A DNA stretch of 49,704 nucleotides from Firmicutes bacterium UBA2530 (lineage in GTDB: Bacteria > Bacillota > Clostridia > Tissierellales > Sedimentibacteraceae), in assembly GCA_002340985.1 (NCBI GenBank), contig DDNC01000002.1, positions 70,355 through 120,058 on the forward strand, written 5' to 3'. Each line of letters starts with the position of its first letter. Position 1 is the first letter of the stretch. The notes below the pieces were generated by a model. It had not been told where the DNA came from, did not search any database, and saw only the letters and a program-made list of their open reading frames with translations. The position numbers and the translations under genes were made by a program. Shown here piece after piece: positions 1 to 9,069 of the stretch.

Positions 1-671
1 ACAAATTTGTACATAAGTGCAAGAATGGCAGAAGCTGTTACACATTCTGCATGTGCCCGGGAGGAGTGGTTACAGCATCTGCATCTGAAAAGGGCGGAGT
101 TGTTACCAACGGTATGAGCTTCCACGAAAGAGATCTGGAAAATGCCAACTCTGCGGTGGTTGTTTCCATAAATCCGGAGGACTTCGGCGGTGAAGAAAAT
201 CCGCTGGCTGGAATTGAGTTTCAGAGAGAATTTGAAAGAAAGGCTTTCGAACTGGGAGGAAGCAATTATCATGCTCCCGTACAGCTTTTCAAGGATTTTA
301 AAGAAAAAAGAGTTTCGACGGCCTTTGGAGATATATATCCTACATACAGGCCGGGAGCAACATTTGCCAACCTATGGGAATGTCTGCCTGCCTATGTGTG
401 CGAAAGTCTGTCGGAGGGAATAACCGCCTTCGGAAAATGGCTTGACAATTATGACAGAGGTGACGCGGTACTCACGGGAGTGGAAACAAGAACATCATCT
501 CCGTTGCGCATAACGAGAGATGATGATTTGCAAAGCAATGTGCGTGGGATTTATCCTTGCGGAGAAGGCTCAGGCTATGCGGGGGGAATTATGTCCGCAG
601 CCATTGATGGGCTGAAGGTTGCCGAGCAGATTATAAAGACATATAAGACAATGGATAAAACTGATAAATAA
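1..671 (+). CDS. FAD-dependent dehydrogenase, COG2509 type (5' truncated)
   Basis: C-terminal part of a flavoprotein. The reading frame is already open at base 3 and the upstream part lies outside the window, so no start is present. The visible part contains the Cys-rich CMCPGG stretch and a C-terminal GIYPCGEGSGYAGGI motif, which is the typical C-terminal FAD-contacting segment of the large uncharacterised NAD(P)/FAD-dependent dehydrogenases (COG2509). The physiological substrate of this family is not known to me. It ends in TAA 12 bases before a second, unrelated flavoprotein gene, so the two are probably cotranscribed and lead into secA. The family call rests on recalled motif similarity. 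The catalytic function is not established. Confidence 0.75.
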   Translation, partial: KFVHKCKNGRSCYTFCMCPGGVVTASASEKGGVVTNGMSFHERDLENANSAVVVSINPEDFGGEENPLAGIEFQREFERKAFELGGSNYHAPVQLFKDFKEKRVSTAFGDIYPTYRPGATFANLWECLPAYVCESLSEGITAFGKWLDNYDRGDAVLTGVETRTSSPLRITRDDDLQSNVRGIYPCGEGSGYAGGIMSAAIDGLKVAEQIIKTYKTMDKTDK

Positions 672-683
672 TAGAGGAAAAAA

Positions 684-1907
684 ATGAAAATAGCTGTTAT
701 CGGGGGAGGCGCCTCGGGCTTGATTGCGGCAATTGCAGCGGCAAGGAATGGAGCCCAAGTAGCAATTTATGAGAAAATGAACAGAGTGGGCAAAAAAATA
801 CTGGCTACGGGCAATGGCAGGTGCAATTACACAAATATGGATATGTCCATACACCGTTACCACAGCAAAAGCATCAAGAATGCCGAGGCTGTGCTGAATT
901 TTTTTGACCTGTATGCAACCCTGAATTTTTTTGAAGACCTAGGTATATCGCCTTATGTGGGTGAGCTTGGAAAGGTGTATCCGTCTTCGCTTCAGGCATC
1001 AAGTGTGCTGGATGTGCTGAGATACGAAGTGCAGAGGCTGGGAATTGAAGAAGTAACGGATTGCGAAATAACTGAATTAAGAAAAAATAAAGATAAATTC
1101 AGTATTATAGGTAAGAGCGGCAGTTTTCAGGCTGACAAAGTTATTCTTGCAACAGGAGGCAAGGCAAGCCCACAGCTGGGCTCAGACGGCAGGGGATACG
1201 ACATTGCCAAAAGTTTCGGCCATAAAATAGTTGAAACATTTCCGGCACTTGTGCAGCTTAAGCTTGAAGGAAAGTATTTTAAAAGAATATCAGGCATAAG
1301 ATTTGACGGAACAGTCAAGGGATTTACCAATAAAGGAGTTGTACGTGAGGACGAAGGCGAAATTCTTTTTACGGAATACGGAATATCAGGACCGCCGGTT
1401 ATTCAGATAAGCAGGAAGGTTATTGAGGAGCTTAATAAAAAGAACAAAGTATTTGTTGCGGTGGATATGTTTCCCCATACCACACAGATGGAGCTTTATG
1501 ACATATTGAGCGCAAGATTTGGCAGGATTGGCTACAAAAGCATCGAGGACGGACTTATAGGATTTATAAATAAAAATCTAATACCTGTTGTTCTTATGGA
1601 ATCAGGCTTTGAAGATCTCAAAAAAAAATGCGGAAAATTAAACAAGAAAGAAATATATAAAATAATAGACATTCTTAAAGGATGGAAATTTGAAGTTACC
1701 GGACATAACACGTGGCAGCAGGCGCAGTCTACTGCAGGCGGAGTTGATATGTCTGAGGTAAATCCTAAGACCCTTGAATCAGCAAAGGTAAGGGGACTGT
1801 ATTTATCGGGCGAGCTGCTTGATGTGGACGGCGATTGCGGTGGATTTAACCTTCAATGGGCATGGAGCTCGGGATATACGGCCGGATATTTCAGTTCAGT
1901 AGTATAG
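684..1907 (+). CDS. HI0933/YhiN-family NAD(P)/FAD-dependent oxidoreductase
   Basis: 407-residue flavoprotein, full length for the HI0933 family. The N-terminus has the Rossmann FAD-binding signature GGGASGL (about residues 8-14), followed by the family-typical GKKILATGNGRCNYTN at about 36-51. A second family block, TAGGVDMSEV, lies near residue 350, and the C-terminal GELLDVDGDCGGFNLQWAW stretch is strongly characteristic. These proteins are described as putative flavoprotein oxidoreductases; their substrate is unknown. The start ATG follows an AGAGGAAAAAA ribosome binding site. It sits 12 bases behind another flavoprotein gene and 15 bases ahead of secA, so it is likely part of the same operon. 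Confidence 0.88.
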   Translation: MKIAVIGGGASGLIAAIAAARNGAQVAIYEKMNRVGKKILATGNGRCNYTNMDMSIHRYHSKSIKNAEAVLNFFDLYATLNFFEDLGISPYVGELGKVYPSSLQASSVLDVLRYEVQRLGIEEVTDCEITELRKNKDKFSIIGKSGSFQADKVILATGGKASPQLGSDGRGYDIAKSFGHKIVETFPALVQLKLEGKYFKRISGIRFDGTVKGFTNKGVVREDEGEILFTEYGISGPPVIQISRKVIEELNKKNKVFVAVDMFPHTTQMELYDILSARFGRIGYKSIEDGLIGFINKNLIPVVLMESGFEDLKKKCGKLNKKEIYKIIDILKGWKFEVTGHNTWQQAQSTAGGVDMSEVNPKTLESAKVRGLYLSGELLDVDGDCGGFNLQWAWSSGYTAGYFSSVV

Positions 1908-1922
1908 GAGAAAGGATACATT

Positions 1923-4682
1923 ATGAAAAAGTTTTTAGAGAAAATTTTTGGTTCCTACAGCGACAAAGAAGTTAAGAGATTAGAACCAACCGTTGACAGG
2001 ATACTGTCCATGGAAGGTGAGATGGCTGCACTGAGCGACGAACAGCTGAGGGCAAAGACTGCAGAATTCAAGGAAAGGCTTACAAACGGAGAAACAAAGG
2101 ATGATATACTCCCGGAAGCGTTTGCTGTTGTAAGAGAGGCTGCGTGGAGGGTTTTAGGACAAAAGCACTACAGGGTACAGCTCATAGGCGGTATGGTGCT
2201 GCATCAGGGACGTATAGCTGAAATGAGAACAGGTGAAGGTAAGACCCTTGTTTCTACACTCCCTGTATATTTGAATGCACTTGAAGGAAAAGGAGTGCAT
2301 GTTGTAACTGTCAATGATTATCTGGCAAAGCGTGACTGCGAATGGATGGGCAAGGTTCACAATTTCTTAGGTCTTTCGGTGGGATGTATTGTCCACGGAA
2401 TAACTAAGGAAGAAAGAACAAGAGCATATCAGAGTGACATAACATACGGAACGAACAATGAATTTGGATTTGACTATCTGAGAGACAACATGGTAATCCG
2501 TAAGGAGGAAATGGTTCAGAGAGATCTGAGTTACTGTATCATAGATGAGGTTGACTCTATATTAATAGACGAGGCAAGAACTCCTTTGATTATTTCCGGC
2601 GAGGGAGACAAATCAACAAATCTTTATGAACTGGCAAACAGCTTTGTTACTACGCTAAAAGGAAAGATTCAAGCTCCTGAGGACAAGAAAACAAAGATGG
2701 ATTACTTCATGGGCGACGTGGATGAGGATGAAACCGTAGATTTCATAGTTGATGAAAAGGGTAAGAACGTAACCCTTACTGCCCGAGGAATATCAAAGGC
2801 TGAAAGATTTTTCAACCTTGAAAACCTTGCAGATCAGGAAAACATGGAAATATCGCACCACATCAATCAGGCTCTGAAGGCTCACAATACAATGAAAAGA
2901 GATATAGACTACATTGTTAATGACGGAGAGGTTCTGATTGTAGATGAGTTTACCGGACGTATAATGTACGGAAGAAGGTATTCAAACGGCCTGCATCAGG
3001 CAATAGAGGCAAAGGAAAGGATTGAGGTTCGAAAAGAATCAAAGACTCTTGCGACAATCACGTTCCAGAACTATTTCAGAATGTACAAAAAGCTTTCCGG
3101 TATGACAGGTACTGCAAAAACAGAGGAAAATGAGTTCAGAGAAATTTACGGCGTGGATGTTATTGAGATACCCACAAATAAAGAGGTTGTGAGAAAAGAT
3201 TTCGAGGATGTGGTATACAAGGGCGAAGAAGGAAAATACAATGCCGTTATAAAGGAAATAATAGAAAGACACAGCACAGGACAGCCAATACTTGTTGGCA
3301 CCATTTCAATAGAAAAATCTGAGCTTTTAAGTAAGCTTCTCAAGAAGCAGGGGGTTAAGCACGAGGTGCTGAACGCGAAGCAGCATGAGAAGGAAGCCGA
3401 AATTGTTGCTCAGGCAGGGCGTTTCGGGGCTGTTACCATTGCCACAAACATGGCAGGTAGAGGAACGGACATTGTGCTTGGAGGGAATCCTGAGTTTCTT
3501 GCAAAGCATAAAATGAAGCAAAAGGGCTTTCCTGAAGAGCTGATTTCTCAGGCGGACGGCTTCAACGAAACAGCTGATGAGGAAATACTTGAAGCAAGAA
3601 AGACATATAAAGAATATCTTGAACAGTCCAAGAATGACCTGGCAGACGAGCAGCAGAGAGTTCGTGATGCGGGAGGACTTCATATAATAGGCACAGAGCG
3701 TCATGAATCAAGACGTATCGACAATCAGCTGAGAGGGCGTTCCGGAAGACAGGGAGACCCCGGTTCAACACGCTTCTATATATCTCTTGAGGATGATTTG
3801 ATGAGGCTGTTTGCCGGTGACAAGGTGAGGTCAATTATAGAGACTCTGAAAATGCCCGAGGATGAGCCTCTGGAAGCAGGTATGCTTACAAGGACTATAG
3901 AGACTGCACAGTCCAGGGTTGAGGGCAGAAACTTCGATATAAGAAAGCATGTTCTGCAGTATGACAATGTAATGAACAAGCAGAGAGAGGTTATATACAA
4001 CGAAAGAAGAAGAGTTCTCTTGGGAGAGGATTTAAAAGAATATATAACTAACATGATTGAAGGTCTTATAGACAGCGGGCTGCAGACATATACAACAGAT
4101 GAAAGGTATTCTGACAACTGGGATATAGAAGGATATACAAAATATATTGCAGAAACATTCTCCGTGCTCATAAGCTTTGAAGGAGAAAGCAAGGAAAATA
4201 TAACAAAGGAAATGATGAAGCAACGTGCATTGGATGCTGCAAGCAGGCACTATGCAAGGCAGGAAGGCGAGTTTGGAGAGGATGTATTCAGAGAAGTTGA
4301 AAGAATAGTACTTCTCAGAAATGTTGATACAAAATGGATTGACCACATAGATGCCATGGACCAGCTGAGACAGGGAATCGGGCTTCGTGCCATAGGAAAC
4401 GAGGATCCCGTGAGAGCTTACCAGGTTGAAGGCTTTGATATGTTTGAAGAAATGACTGCCGAAATTCAGGAAGATACGGTGAAAATGCTCATGAGGGTGA
4501 AGCCTCAGGAAAAAATGCAGCGTAAAGAGGTTGCAAGAATCACGGGAACCAGCGGTGGTGACTTAGCGGGAGGCAAGCCTCAGCCTGTTGTGAAGAAAGA
4601 TAAAAAAGTTGGCAGAAATGATCCGTGCCCATGCGGAAGCGGCAAAAAATACAAAAAGTGCTGCGGAGCAAACGAAGAGTAG
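1923..4682 (+). CDS. secA: Preprotein translocase ATPase SecA
   Basis: Motor ATPase that drives secreted preproteins through SecYEG. At 919 residues it is a normal bacterial SecA length. Walker A GEGKT is at about residues 104-108 (in EMRTGEGKT) and the DEAD-like DEVD at about 208-211. The later helicase block includes NMAGRGTDI and the RGRSGRQGDPG motif of nucleotide-binding domain 2. The C-terminal zinc-binding tail CPCGSGKKYKKCC (about residues 902-914), which in other bacteria contacts SecB or the ribosome, is complete. An AGGAGAAAGGA ribosome binding site precedes the ATG. prfB follows directly, the common secA-prfB order of Firmicutes. Confidence 0.98.
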   Translation: MKKFLEKIFGSYSDKEVKRLEPTVDRILSMEGEMAALSDEQLRAKTAEFKERLTNGETKDDILPEAFAVVREAAWRVLGQKHYRVQLIGGMVLHQGRIAEMRTGEGKTLVSTLPVYLNALEGKGVHVVTVNDYLAKRDCEWMGKVHNFLGLSVGCIVHGITKEERTRAYQSDITYGTNNEFGFDYLRDNMVIRKEEMVQRDLSYCIIDEVDSILIDEARTPLIISGEGDKSTNLYELANSFVTTLKGKIQAPEDKKTKMDYFMGDVDEDETVDFIVDEKGKNVTLTARGISKAERFFNLENLADQENMEISHHINQALKAHNTMKRDIDYIVNDGEVLIVDEFTGRIMYGRRYSNGLHQAIEAKERIEVRKESKTLATITFQNYFRMYKKLSGMTGTAKTEENEFREIYGVDVIEIPTNKEVVRKDFEDVVYKGEEGKYNAVIKEIIERHSTGQPILVGTISIEKSELLSKLLKKQGVKHEVLNAKQHEKEAEIVAQAGRFGAVTIATNMAGRGTDIVLGGNPEFLAKHKMKQKGFPEELISQADGFNETADEEILEARKTYKEYLEQSKNDLADEQQRVRDAGGLHIIGTERHESRRIDNQLRGRSGRQGDPGSTRFYISLEDDLMRLFAGDKVRSIIETLKMPEDEPLEAGMLTRTIETAQSRVEGRNFDIRKHVLQYDNVMNKQREVIYNERRRVLLGEDLKEYITNMIEGLIDSGLQTYTTDERYSDNWDIEGYTKYIAETFSVLISFEGESKENITKEMMKQRALDAASRHYARQEGEFGEDVFREVERIVLLRNVDTKWIDHIDAMDQLRQGIGLRAIGNEDPVRAYQVEGFDMFEEMTAEIQEDTVKMLMRVKPQEKMQRKEVARITGTSGGDLAGGKPQPVVKKDKKVGRNDPCPCGSGKKYKKCCGANEE

Positions 4683-4742
4683 AAAAACAGGAAAAAATAA
4701 ATGATGGTGTAAGAACAAATAGAACAAGAGGGAGTTGATATA

Positions 4743-5862
4743 TTGGTAGATTTGTACGAGGTTACGGAAAATCTTAAAAGATTTAATGAAATATTAAACG
4801 AGGTCGGTGGTTCACTTTGACTTGGCAAAATTAGAGGAAGAAAATATTTTGCTTGAATCTGAAATGCAGGAGCCTGATTTCTGGAACAACCAGGAAAGGG
4901 CTCAAAAGGTGTCTCAAAAACTTAAGAATAATACGGACAGAATAAGCGAATATAAAAGCCTTAAGAAACAGATTGAGGAGCTGGAATTATTTGCTGAAAT
5001 GATTCGGGAGGAAGATGATGAAAGCCACATGCCTGAGCTCAGAAAAAACATTAGCGATGTGGGCGTACTTTTGGAGGACGCCCGCATAGTGGCTCTTTTG
5101 AGCGGTGAGTTTGATAAGAACAGCGCCATATTATCAATTCACGCCGGAGCAGGCGGCACGGAGGCACAGGACTGGGCAGACATGCTTTATCGCATGTATA
5201 CCAGGTGGATTGAGTCTCGCGGCTATCGTCTGACGGTGCTGGATATTCTTCCGGACACAGAGGCCGGAATAAAAAGCGTGACTATGCTGATTGAGGGAGA
5301 AAATGCCTACGGGTACCTGAAATCAGAAAAAGGTGTTCATAGATTAGTGCGCATATCGCCTTTTGATTCGTCAAACCGCCGTCATACATCTTTTGCTTCC
5401 GTTGATGTTACGCCGGAGATAGAGGATGATGATGATATAGAAATCAATGAATCTGACATAAGGGTTGATACCTACCGCTCAAGCGGTGCCGGCGGCCAGC
5501 ACGTAAATACCACCGACTCCGCAATACGCATAACCCACATACCTACGGGAGTGGTGGTTTCATGCCAGAATCAAAGATCTCAGCACAGCAACAGGGAAAC
5601 TGCCATGAGGATGCTTAAATCAAAGCTTATTGAAATAAGACAGATGGAAAATAAGGAAAAGATTGAGGATATTCAGGGCAAGTACAATCAAATTGCATGG
5701 GGAAGCCAGATACGCTCTTATGTATTCCATCCCTACAGCATGGTTAAGGATCACCGCACAAATGCGGAAACATCCAATGTGCAGTCCGTAATGGACGGAA
5801 ATTTGGATATGTTTATGAATGAGTACCTTAAAATGAAATCGCTGGAGCAGCTGGGGAAATAA
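4743..5862 (+). CDS. prfB: Peptide chain release factor 2, programmed +1 frameshift
   Basis: RF2 recognises UGA and UAA stop codons and triggers peptide release. The gene is in two frames. A 25-codon first part starts at TTG 4743 (GAGGGAG ribosome binding site about 8 bases upstream) and ends at an in-frame TGA at 4818-4820. A +1 shift on CTT-TGA-C continues in the second frame from GAC 4819. The joined product is about 372 residues, the normal RF2 length, and reads through the junction as GGSLDLAKLEEE, as in other RF2 proteins. The anticodon-mimic SPF (about 205-207) and catalytic GGQ (about 250-252, in SGAGGQHVNTT) are intact. An open-frame call starting at GTG 4807 would miss the real N-terminus. 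Confidence 0.96.
4800..4821 (+). promoter_or_regulatory. prfB autoregulatory +1 frameshift site
   Basis: The zero frame reads GAG GTC GGT GGT TCA CTT TGA. The slippery codon CTT (4815-4817), the UGA stop (4818-4820) and the following C (4821) form the canonical CUU-UGA-C shift site. A purine-rich AGGTCGGTGG stretch just upstream could act as the internal Shine-Dalgarno stimulator. In known systems low RF2 slows termination at UGA and so favours the shift, giving autoregulation. The mechanism here is inferred from the conserved site. Confidence 0.93.
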
Positions 5863-5894
5863 AGCGGCAATAATTGTTAACAAGGGAGAGTGTA

Positions 5895-8180
5895 ATGATA
5901 GATATAAATAAAATTTTATGTGAAGAATTTAATGTCAAGCCTTTTCAGGTGGAAAACACTGTAAATCTCATTGACGAAGGAAATACAATTCCCTTCATTG
6001 CACGTTACCGCAAGGAGCAGACAGGCTCCTTGGATGACGTTGTTTTAAGGGACATGTATGAGAGGCTCATTTATCTGAGAAACTTAGAGGCTCGCAAGGA
6101 AGAGGTTATACGCCTCATTGAGGAGCAGGGCAAGCTTACAGAGGAGCTGAAGGATGAAATCCTCGATGCAGATGTTATGCAGAGAGTTGAAGACCTTTAC
6201 AGACCATTCAAGCAGAAAAAGTCAACAAGGGCTTCAAAAGCAAAAGAAAAGGGACTTGAGCCTTTGGCGGCTATAATACTTGCTCAGAATATAACAGAGG
6301 GCAATTTGGAAGAAATAGCGAGTCCATTCGTCGATGAAGAAAAGGGCGTTAAAAATGTAAAAGAAGCATACGAAGGAGCCTGCGACATAATAGCCGAAAT
6401 GGTTTCAGACAATGCCGATTACAGAAAACACATCAGAGAAATTTACATAGCAGACGGAATACTGACATCGGAAGCAACCGACGAGGAAGAAAAAACTGTA
6501 TACGAAATGTACTACAAATTTGAGGAAGCTGTAAACAAGGTTGCAAATCACAGAATACTTGCCATCAATAGAGGTGAGTCGGAAAAGAAACTTAAAGTCA
6601 AGCTTAAAACCCCGGATGATAAAATTGTCAATTATTTAAAATCAAAGGAAATTACAAACGAATCGGCAATAACAGCCGCTTATTATAATTCTGCCGTTGA
6701 GGACAGCTACAAGCGCCTCATAGCTCCGTCCATCGAAAGAGAAGTAAGGAATATACTTACGGAAAGAGCAGAGGAAGAGGCGATTAAGGTTTTTGGGAAA
6801 AATACGAAAAATCTTCTGATGGTTCCTCCTGTAAAGGATATCAGGATTCTTGCGGTAGACCCTGGCTTCAGAACAGGGTGCAAGCTGGCTGTGCTTGACG
6901 GAACCGGGAAATTCCTGGACCAGGGAGTTATATACCCAAGCGAGCCTAAAAATGAAGTTGAAAAATCTCAGAAAATAATGGCGGGATTAATAGAGAAATA
7001 TGATGTAAATGTAATAACCATAGGAAATGGCACCGCATCAAGGGAAACGGAACAGGTTGTTGCAGATATGATTCCAAAGCTGAACAAGAAGGTTACATAT
7101 ACAATAGTGAGTGAAGCGGGAGCATCTGTTTACTCGGCTTCAAAGCTCGCTCAGGAAGAATATCCTGATTTGGACGTTACAATAAGAGGAGCCATATCCA
7201 TAGGCAGGAGGCTGCAGGACCCGCTGGCAGAGCTTGTAAAAATTGACCCGAAAAGCATAGGAGTTGGCCAGTACCAGCATGATGTTAACCAGACAAAGCT
7301 TGGTCAGGAGCTGGATGGTGTAGTAGAGGACTGCGTAAACAGCGTGGGAGTTGATTTGAACACCGCATCAACGGCGCTTTTGCAATATGTATCAGGTGTT
7401 TCAAAGACTATTGCCAAGAATGTAGTTAAATACAGGGAAGAGAACGGAAAATTCACTGACAGAGCAGAGCTTTTAAAGGTTAAGCAGCTTGGAGAAAAGG
7501 CATTTGAACAATGTGCCGGCTTTCTGAGGATATCAGGAGGAAGCAATCCTCTTGACAAGACTGCAGTACACCCGGAATCCTACGATATAGCCTTAAACCT
7601 CCTTAATAAGTTAGGATATACTCTGGAAGACATTGAGTCCGGAAATTTAAGAGATATAAACGAAAGAATAATGAAAGTCAAGGTCGCGGAAAGCAAAAAC
7701 GTACAGATGACGTCAAAAAATTCCAGGCTGAAAGGTCTCGAAGCTCTTGCTCAGATAAATTTCAAGGAAGAAAAGAAGCCTGCAAGGGAAAAAATAAAGG
7801 ACAGAATCAAGGTTCTGGCAGAGGAGCTTAACATAGGAGTGCCTACGCTTACAGATATTATAGAAGAGCTTAAAAAGCCGGGCAGAGACCCAAGGGACGA
7901 GATGCCAAAAGTTGTGTTCAGAAGCGATGTTATGAAGATGGAGGACATGGAAGTTGGCATGAAACTTACGGGAACTGTAAGAAATGTTGTTGACTTCGGT
8001 GCATTCGTTGATATAGGGGTGAAGCAGGACGGTCTTGTTCACCTTTCGGAAATGAGTGATAAATATGTGAAGAACCCCATGGAGGTTGTGCAGGTGGGAG
8101 ATACGGTCAACGTGACTATTATCAGCATCGATAAAGAAAGACAGAGAATAGGTCTGAGCATGAAAAGCAAAAGAAATTAG
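5895..8180 (+). CDS. tex: Tex family RNA-binding transcription accessory protein
   Basis: 761-residue Tex/YdcI-type protein. The N-terminal helical Tex domain has the typical IPFIARYRKEQTGSLDD block. A YqgF-like RNase H fold follows (ILAVDPGFRTGCKLAVLDG at about residue 320), then helix-hairpin-helix motifs (LNTASTALLQYVSGVS; LKVKQLGEKAFEQCAGFLR) and a C-terminal S1 domain at about residues 687-755 (GTVRNVVDFGAFVDIG). I take ATG 5895, which follows AAGGGAGAG, over an upstream in-frame TTG (5874) that lacks a ribosome binding site. Tex proteins bind nucleic acid and affect transcription; the exact role is unclear. The gene sits 32 bases behind prfB and 7 bases ahead of the HAD gene, suggesting one transcript. 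Confidence 0.95.
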   Translation: MIDINKILCEEFNVKPFQVENTVNLIDEGNTIPFIARYRKEQTGSLDDVVLRDMYERLIYLRNLEARKEEVIRLIEEQGKLTEELKDEILDADVMQRVEDLYRPFKQKKSTRASKAKEKGLEPLAAIILAQNITEGNLEEIASPFVDEEKGVKNVKEAYEGACDIIAEMVSDNADYRKHIREIYIADGILTSEATDEEEKTVYEMYYKFEEAVNKVANHRILAINRGESEKKLKVKLKTPDDKIVNYLKSKEITNESAITAAYYNSAVEDSYKRLIAPSIEREVRNILTERAEEEAIKVFGKNTKNLLMVPPVKDIRILAVDPGFRTGCKLAVLDGTGKFLDQGVIYPSEPKNEVEKSQKIMAGLIEKYDVNVITIGNGTASRETEQVVADMIPKLNKKVTYTIVSEAGASVYSASKLAQEEYPDLDVTIRGAISIGRRLQDPLAELVKIDPKSIGVGQYQHDVNQTKLGQELDGVVEDCVNSVGVDLNTASTALLQYVSGVSKTIAKNVVKYREENGKFTDRAELLKVKQLGEKAFEQCAGFLRISGGSNPLDKTAVHPESYDIALNLLNKLGYTLEDIESGNLRDINERIMKVKVAESKNVQMTSKNSRLKGLEALAQINFKEEKKPAREKIKDRIKVLAEELNIGVPTLTDIIEELKKPGRDPRDEMPKVVFRSDVMKMEDMEVGMKLTGTVRNVVDFGAFVDIGVKQDGLVHLSEMSDKYVKNPMEVVQVGDTVNVTIISIDKERQRIGLSMKSKRN

Positions 8181-8187
8181 GGGAAAC

Positions 8188-8826
8188 ATGATGTTTGATA
8201 CGGTAATATTTGATTTTGACGGGACTTTAGCAAATACAAATCAGATGATATTGAATTCCTTCAGGCATATTTATTCAATTTTCCGCAAGGAAGAGTGCGA
8301 TGAAAGGTATGTCATGAGCACGTTTGGCGAACCTTTGGCGCTTACTATATCAAGGGATTTTTGCCAATTCGACTTTGACGAGGTTATGGAATGCTACAGG
8401 GACTATCAAAGAGATAGGTTCAATCAAGAGGTAACACTTTACGAAAGCGTTGAGGAAACGCTGAAATATCTCAGCGACAGAAATATTAAAATGGGAATAG
8501 CGACCTCAAGGCTTAGATATTCAACCATGGCAGCCCTGGAGAACCTGAAGATTGAAAAACACTTCGATGCTGTAACTGCTGCAGACGACGTGGAAAAGCA
8601 CAAGCCGGACAAGGAACCGCTTGTTAAAACAATGGAGGCTCTGGGAAGTACTCCTGAAAAAACATTGTATGTGGGTGATTCAAGATTCGATATGGAATGT
8701 GCCATAAGCGCAGGGGTAACACCTGCACTTGCAGGCTGGCAGCATGACTCCCACGAGCTTGCTCACATGTATAATATTGTACACGTGCTTGAAAAAATGT
8801 GGGATTTAACAAATATAATAAAATAA
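8188..8826 (+). CDS. HAD-superfamily phosphatase (PpaX/phosphoglycolate phosphatase-like)
   Basis: 212-residue haloacid-dehalogenase-type hydrolase, class IA. Motif I DFDGTLANT sits near the N-terminus with the nucleophilic Asp. Motif II is in GIATSRL, the motif III Lys in KHKPDKEP, and motif IV is GDSRFDMECA. The length and the helical cap after motif I fit the PpaX/Gph group, which dephosphorylates pyrophosphate or small phosphorylated metabolites; the substrate cannot be read from sequence. GGGGAAACATG supplies the ribosome binding site, and a second ATG three bases on (8191) is equally possible. It is the last gene before a strong terminator. Confidence 0.85.
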   Translation: MMFDTVIFDFDGTLANTNQMILNSFRHIYSIFRKEECDERYVMSTFGEPLALTISRDFCQFDFDEVMECYRDYQRDRFNQEVTLYESVEETLKYLSDRNIKMGIATSRLRYSTMAALENLKIEKHFDAVTAADDVEKHKPDKEPLVKTMEALGSTPEKTLYVGDSRFDMECAISAGVTPALAGWQHDSHELAHMYNIVHVLEKMWDLTNIIK

Positions 8827-8844
8827 TAGGTTAGCGTAAAATAT

Positions 8845-8893
8845 AAATAAACCCTCTATAAGATGAGAATTTTATTCTGAGGGTTTATTTTTT
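8845..8893 (+). terminator. Rho-independent terminator after the HAD gene
   Basis: Perfect 12-bp inverted repeat AAATAAACCCTC (8845-8856) / GAGGGTTTATTT (8879-8890), followed by a run of T. It closes the secA-prfB-tex-HAD transcript. Confidence 0.9.
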
Positions 8894-8985
8894 ATTACAA
8901 AAATAAGTTAATAGCTTACTATAAGTTACTCACAAAGACAAATAAATAAAAATACGAAAAAGTGTATTAAAATTTCATTTTGTGC

Positions 8986-9014
8986 TTGCATTTTTTCTTC
9001 ACAGGTATTATTAT
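8986..9014 (+). promoter_or_regulatory. Putative sigma-A promoter of the M14 peptidase gene
   Basis: TTGCAT (8986-8991), 17-base spacer, TATTAT (9009-9014). It lies 56 bases ahead of the start codon, downstream of the preceding terminator. Called by eye from consensus. Confidence 0.55.
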
Positions 9015-9069
9015 CTTAAACATGAATATATCTTTATAAATATGATGAATTATTCAAGGAGGAGAAAAA

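Noticed and set aside
7713..8189. 158-codon minus-strand frame opposite tex
   Set aside because: Antisense shadow of the S1-containing end of tex; no supporting motif.
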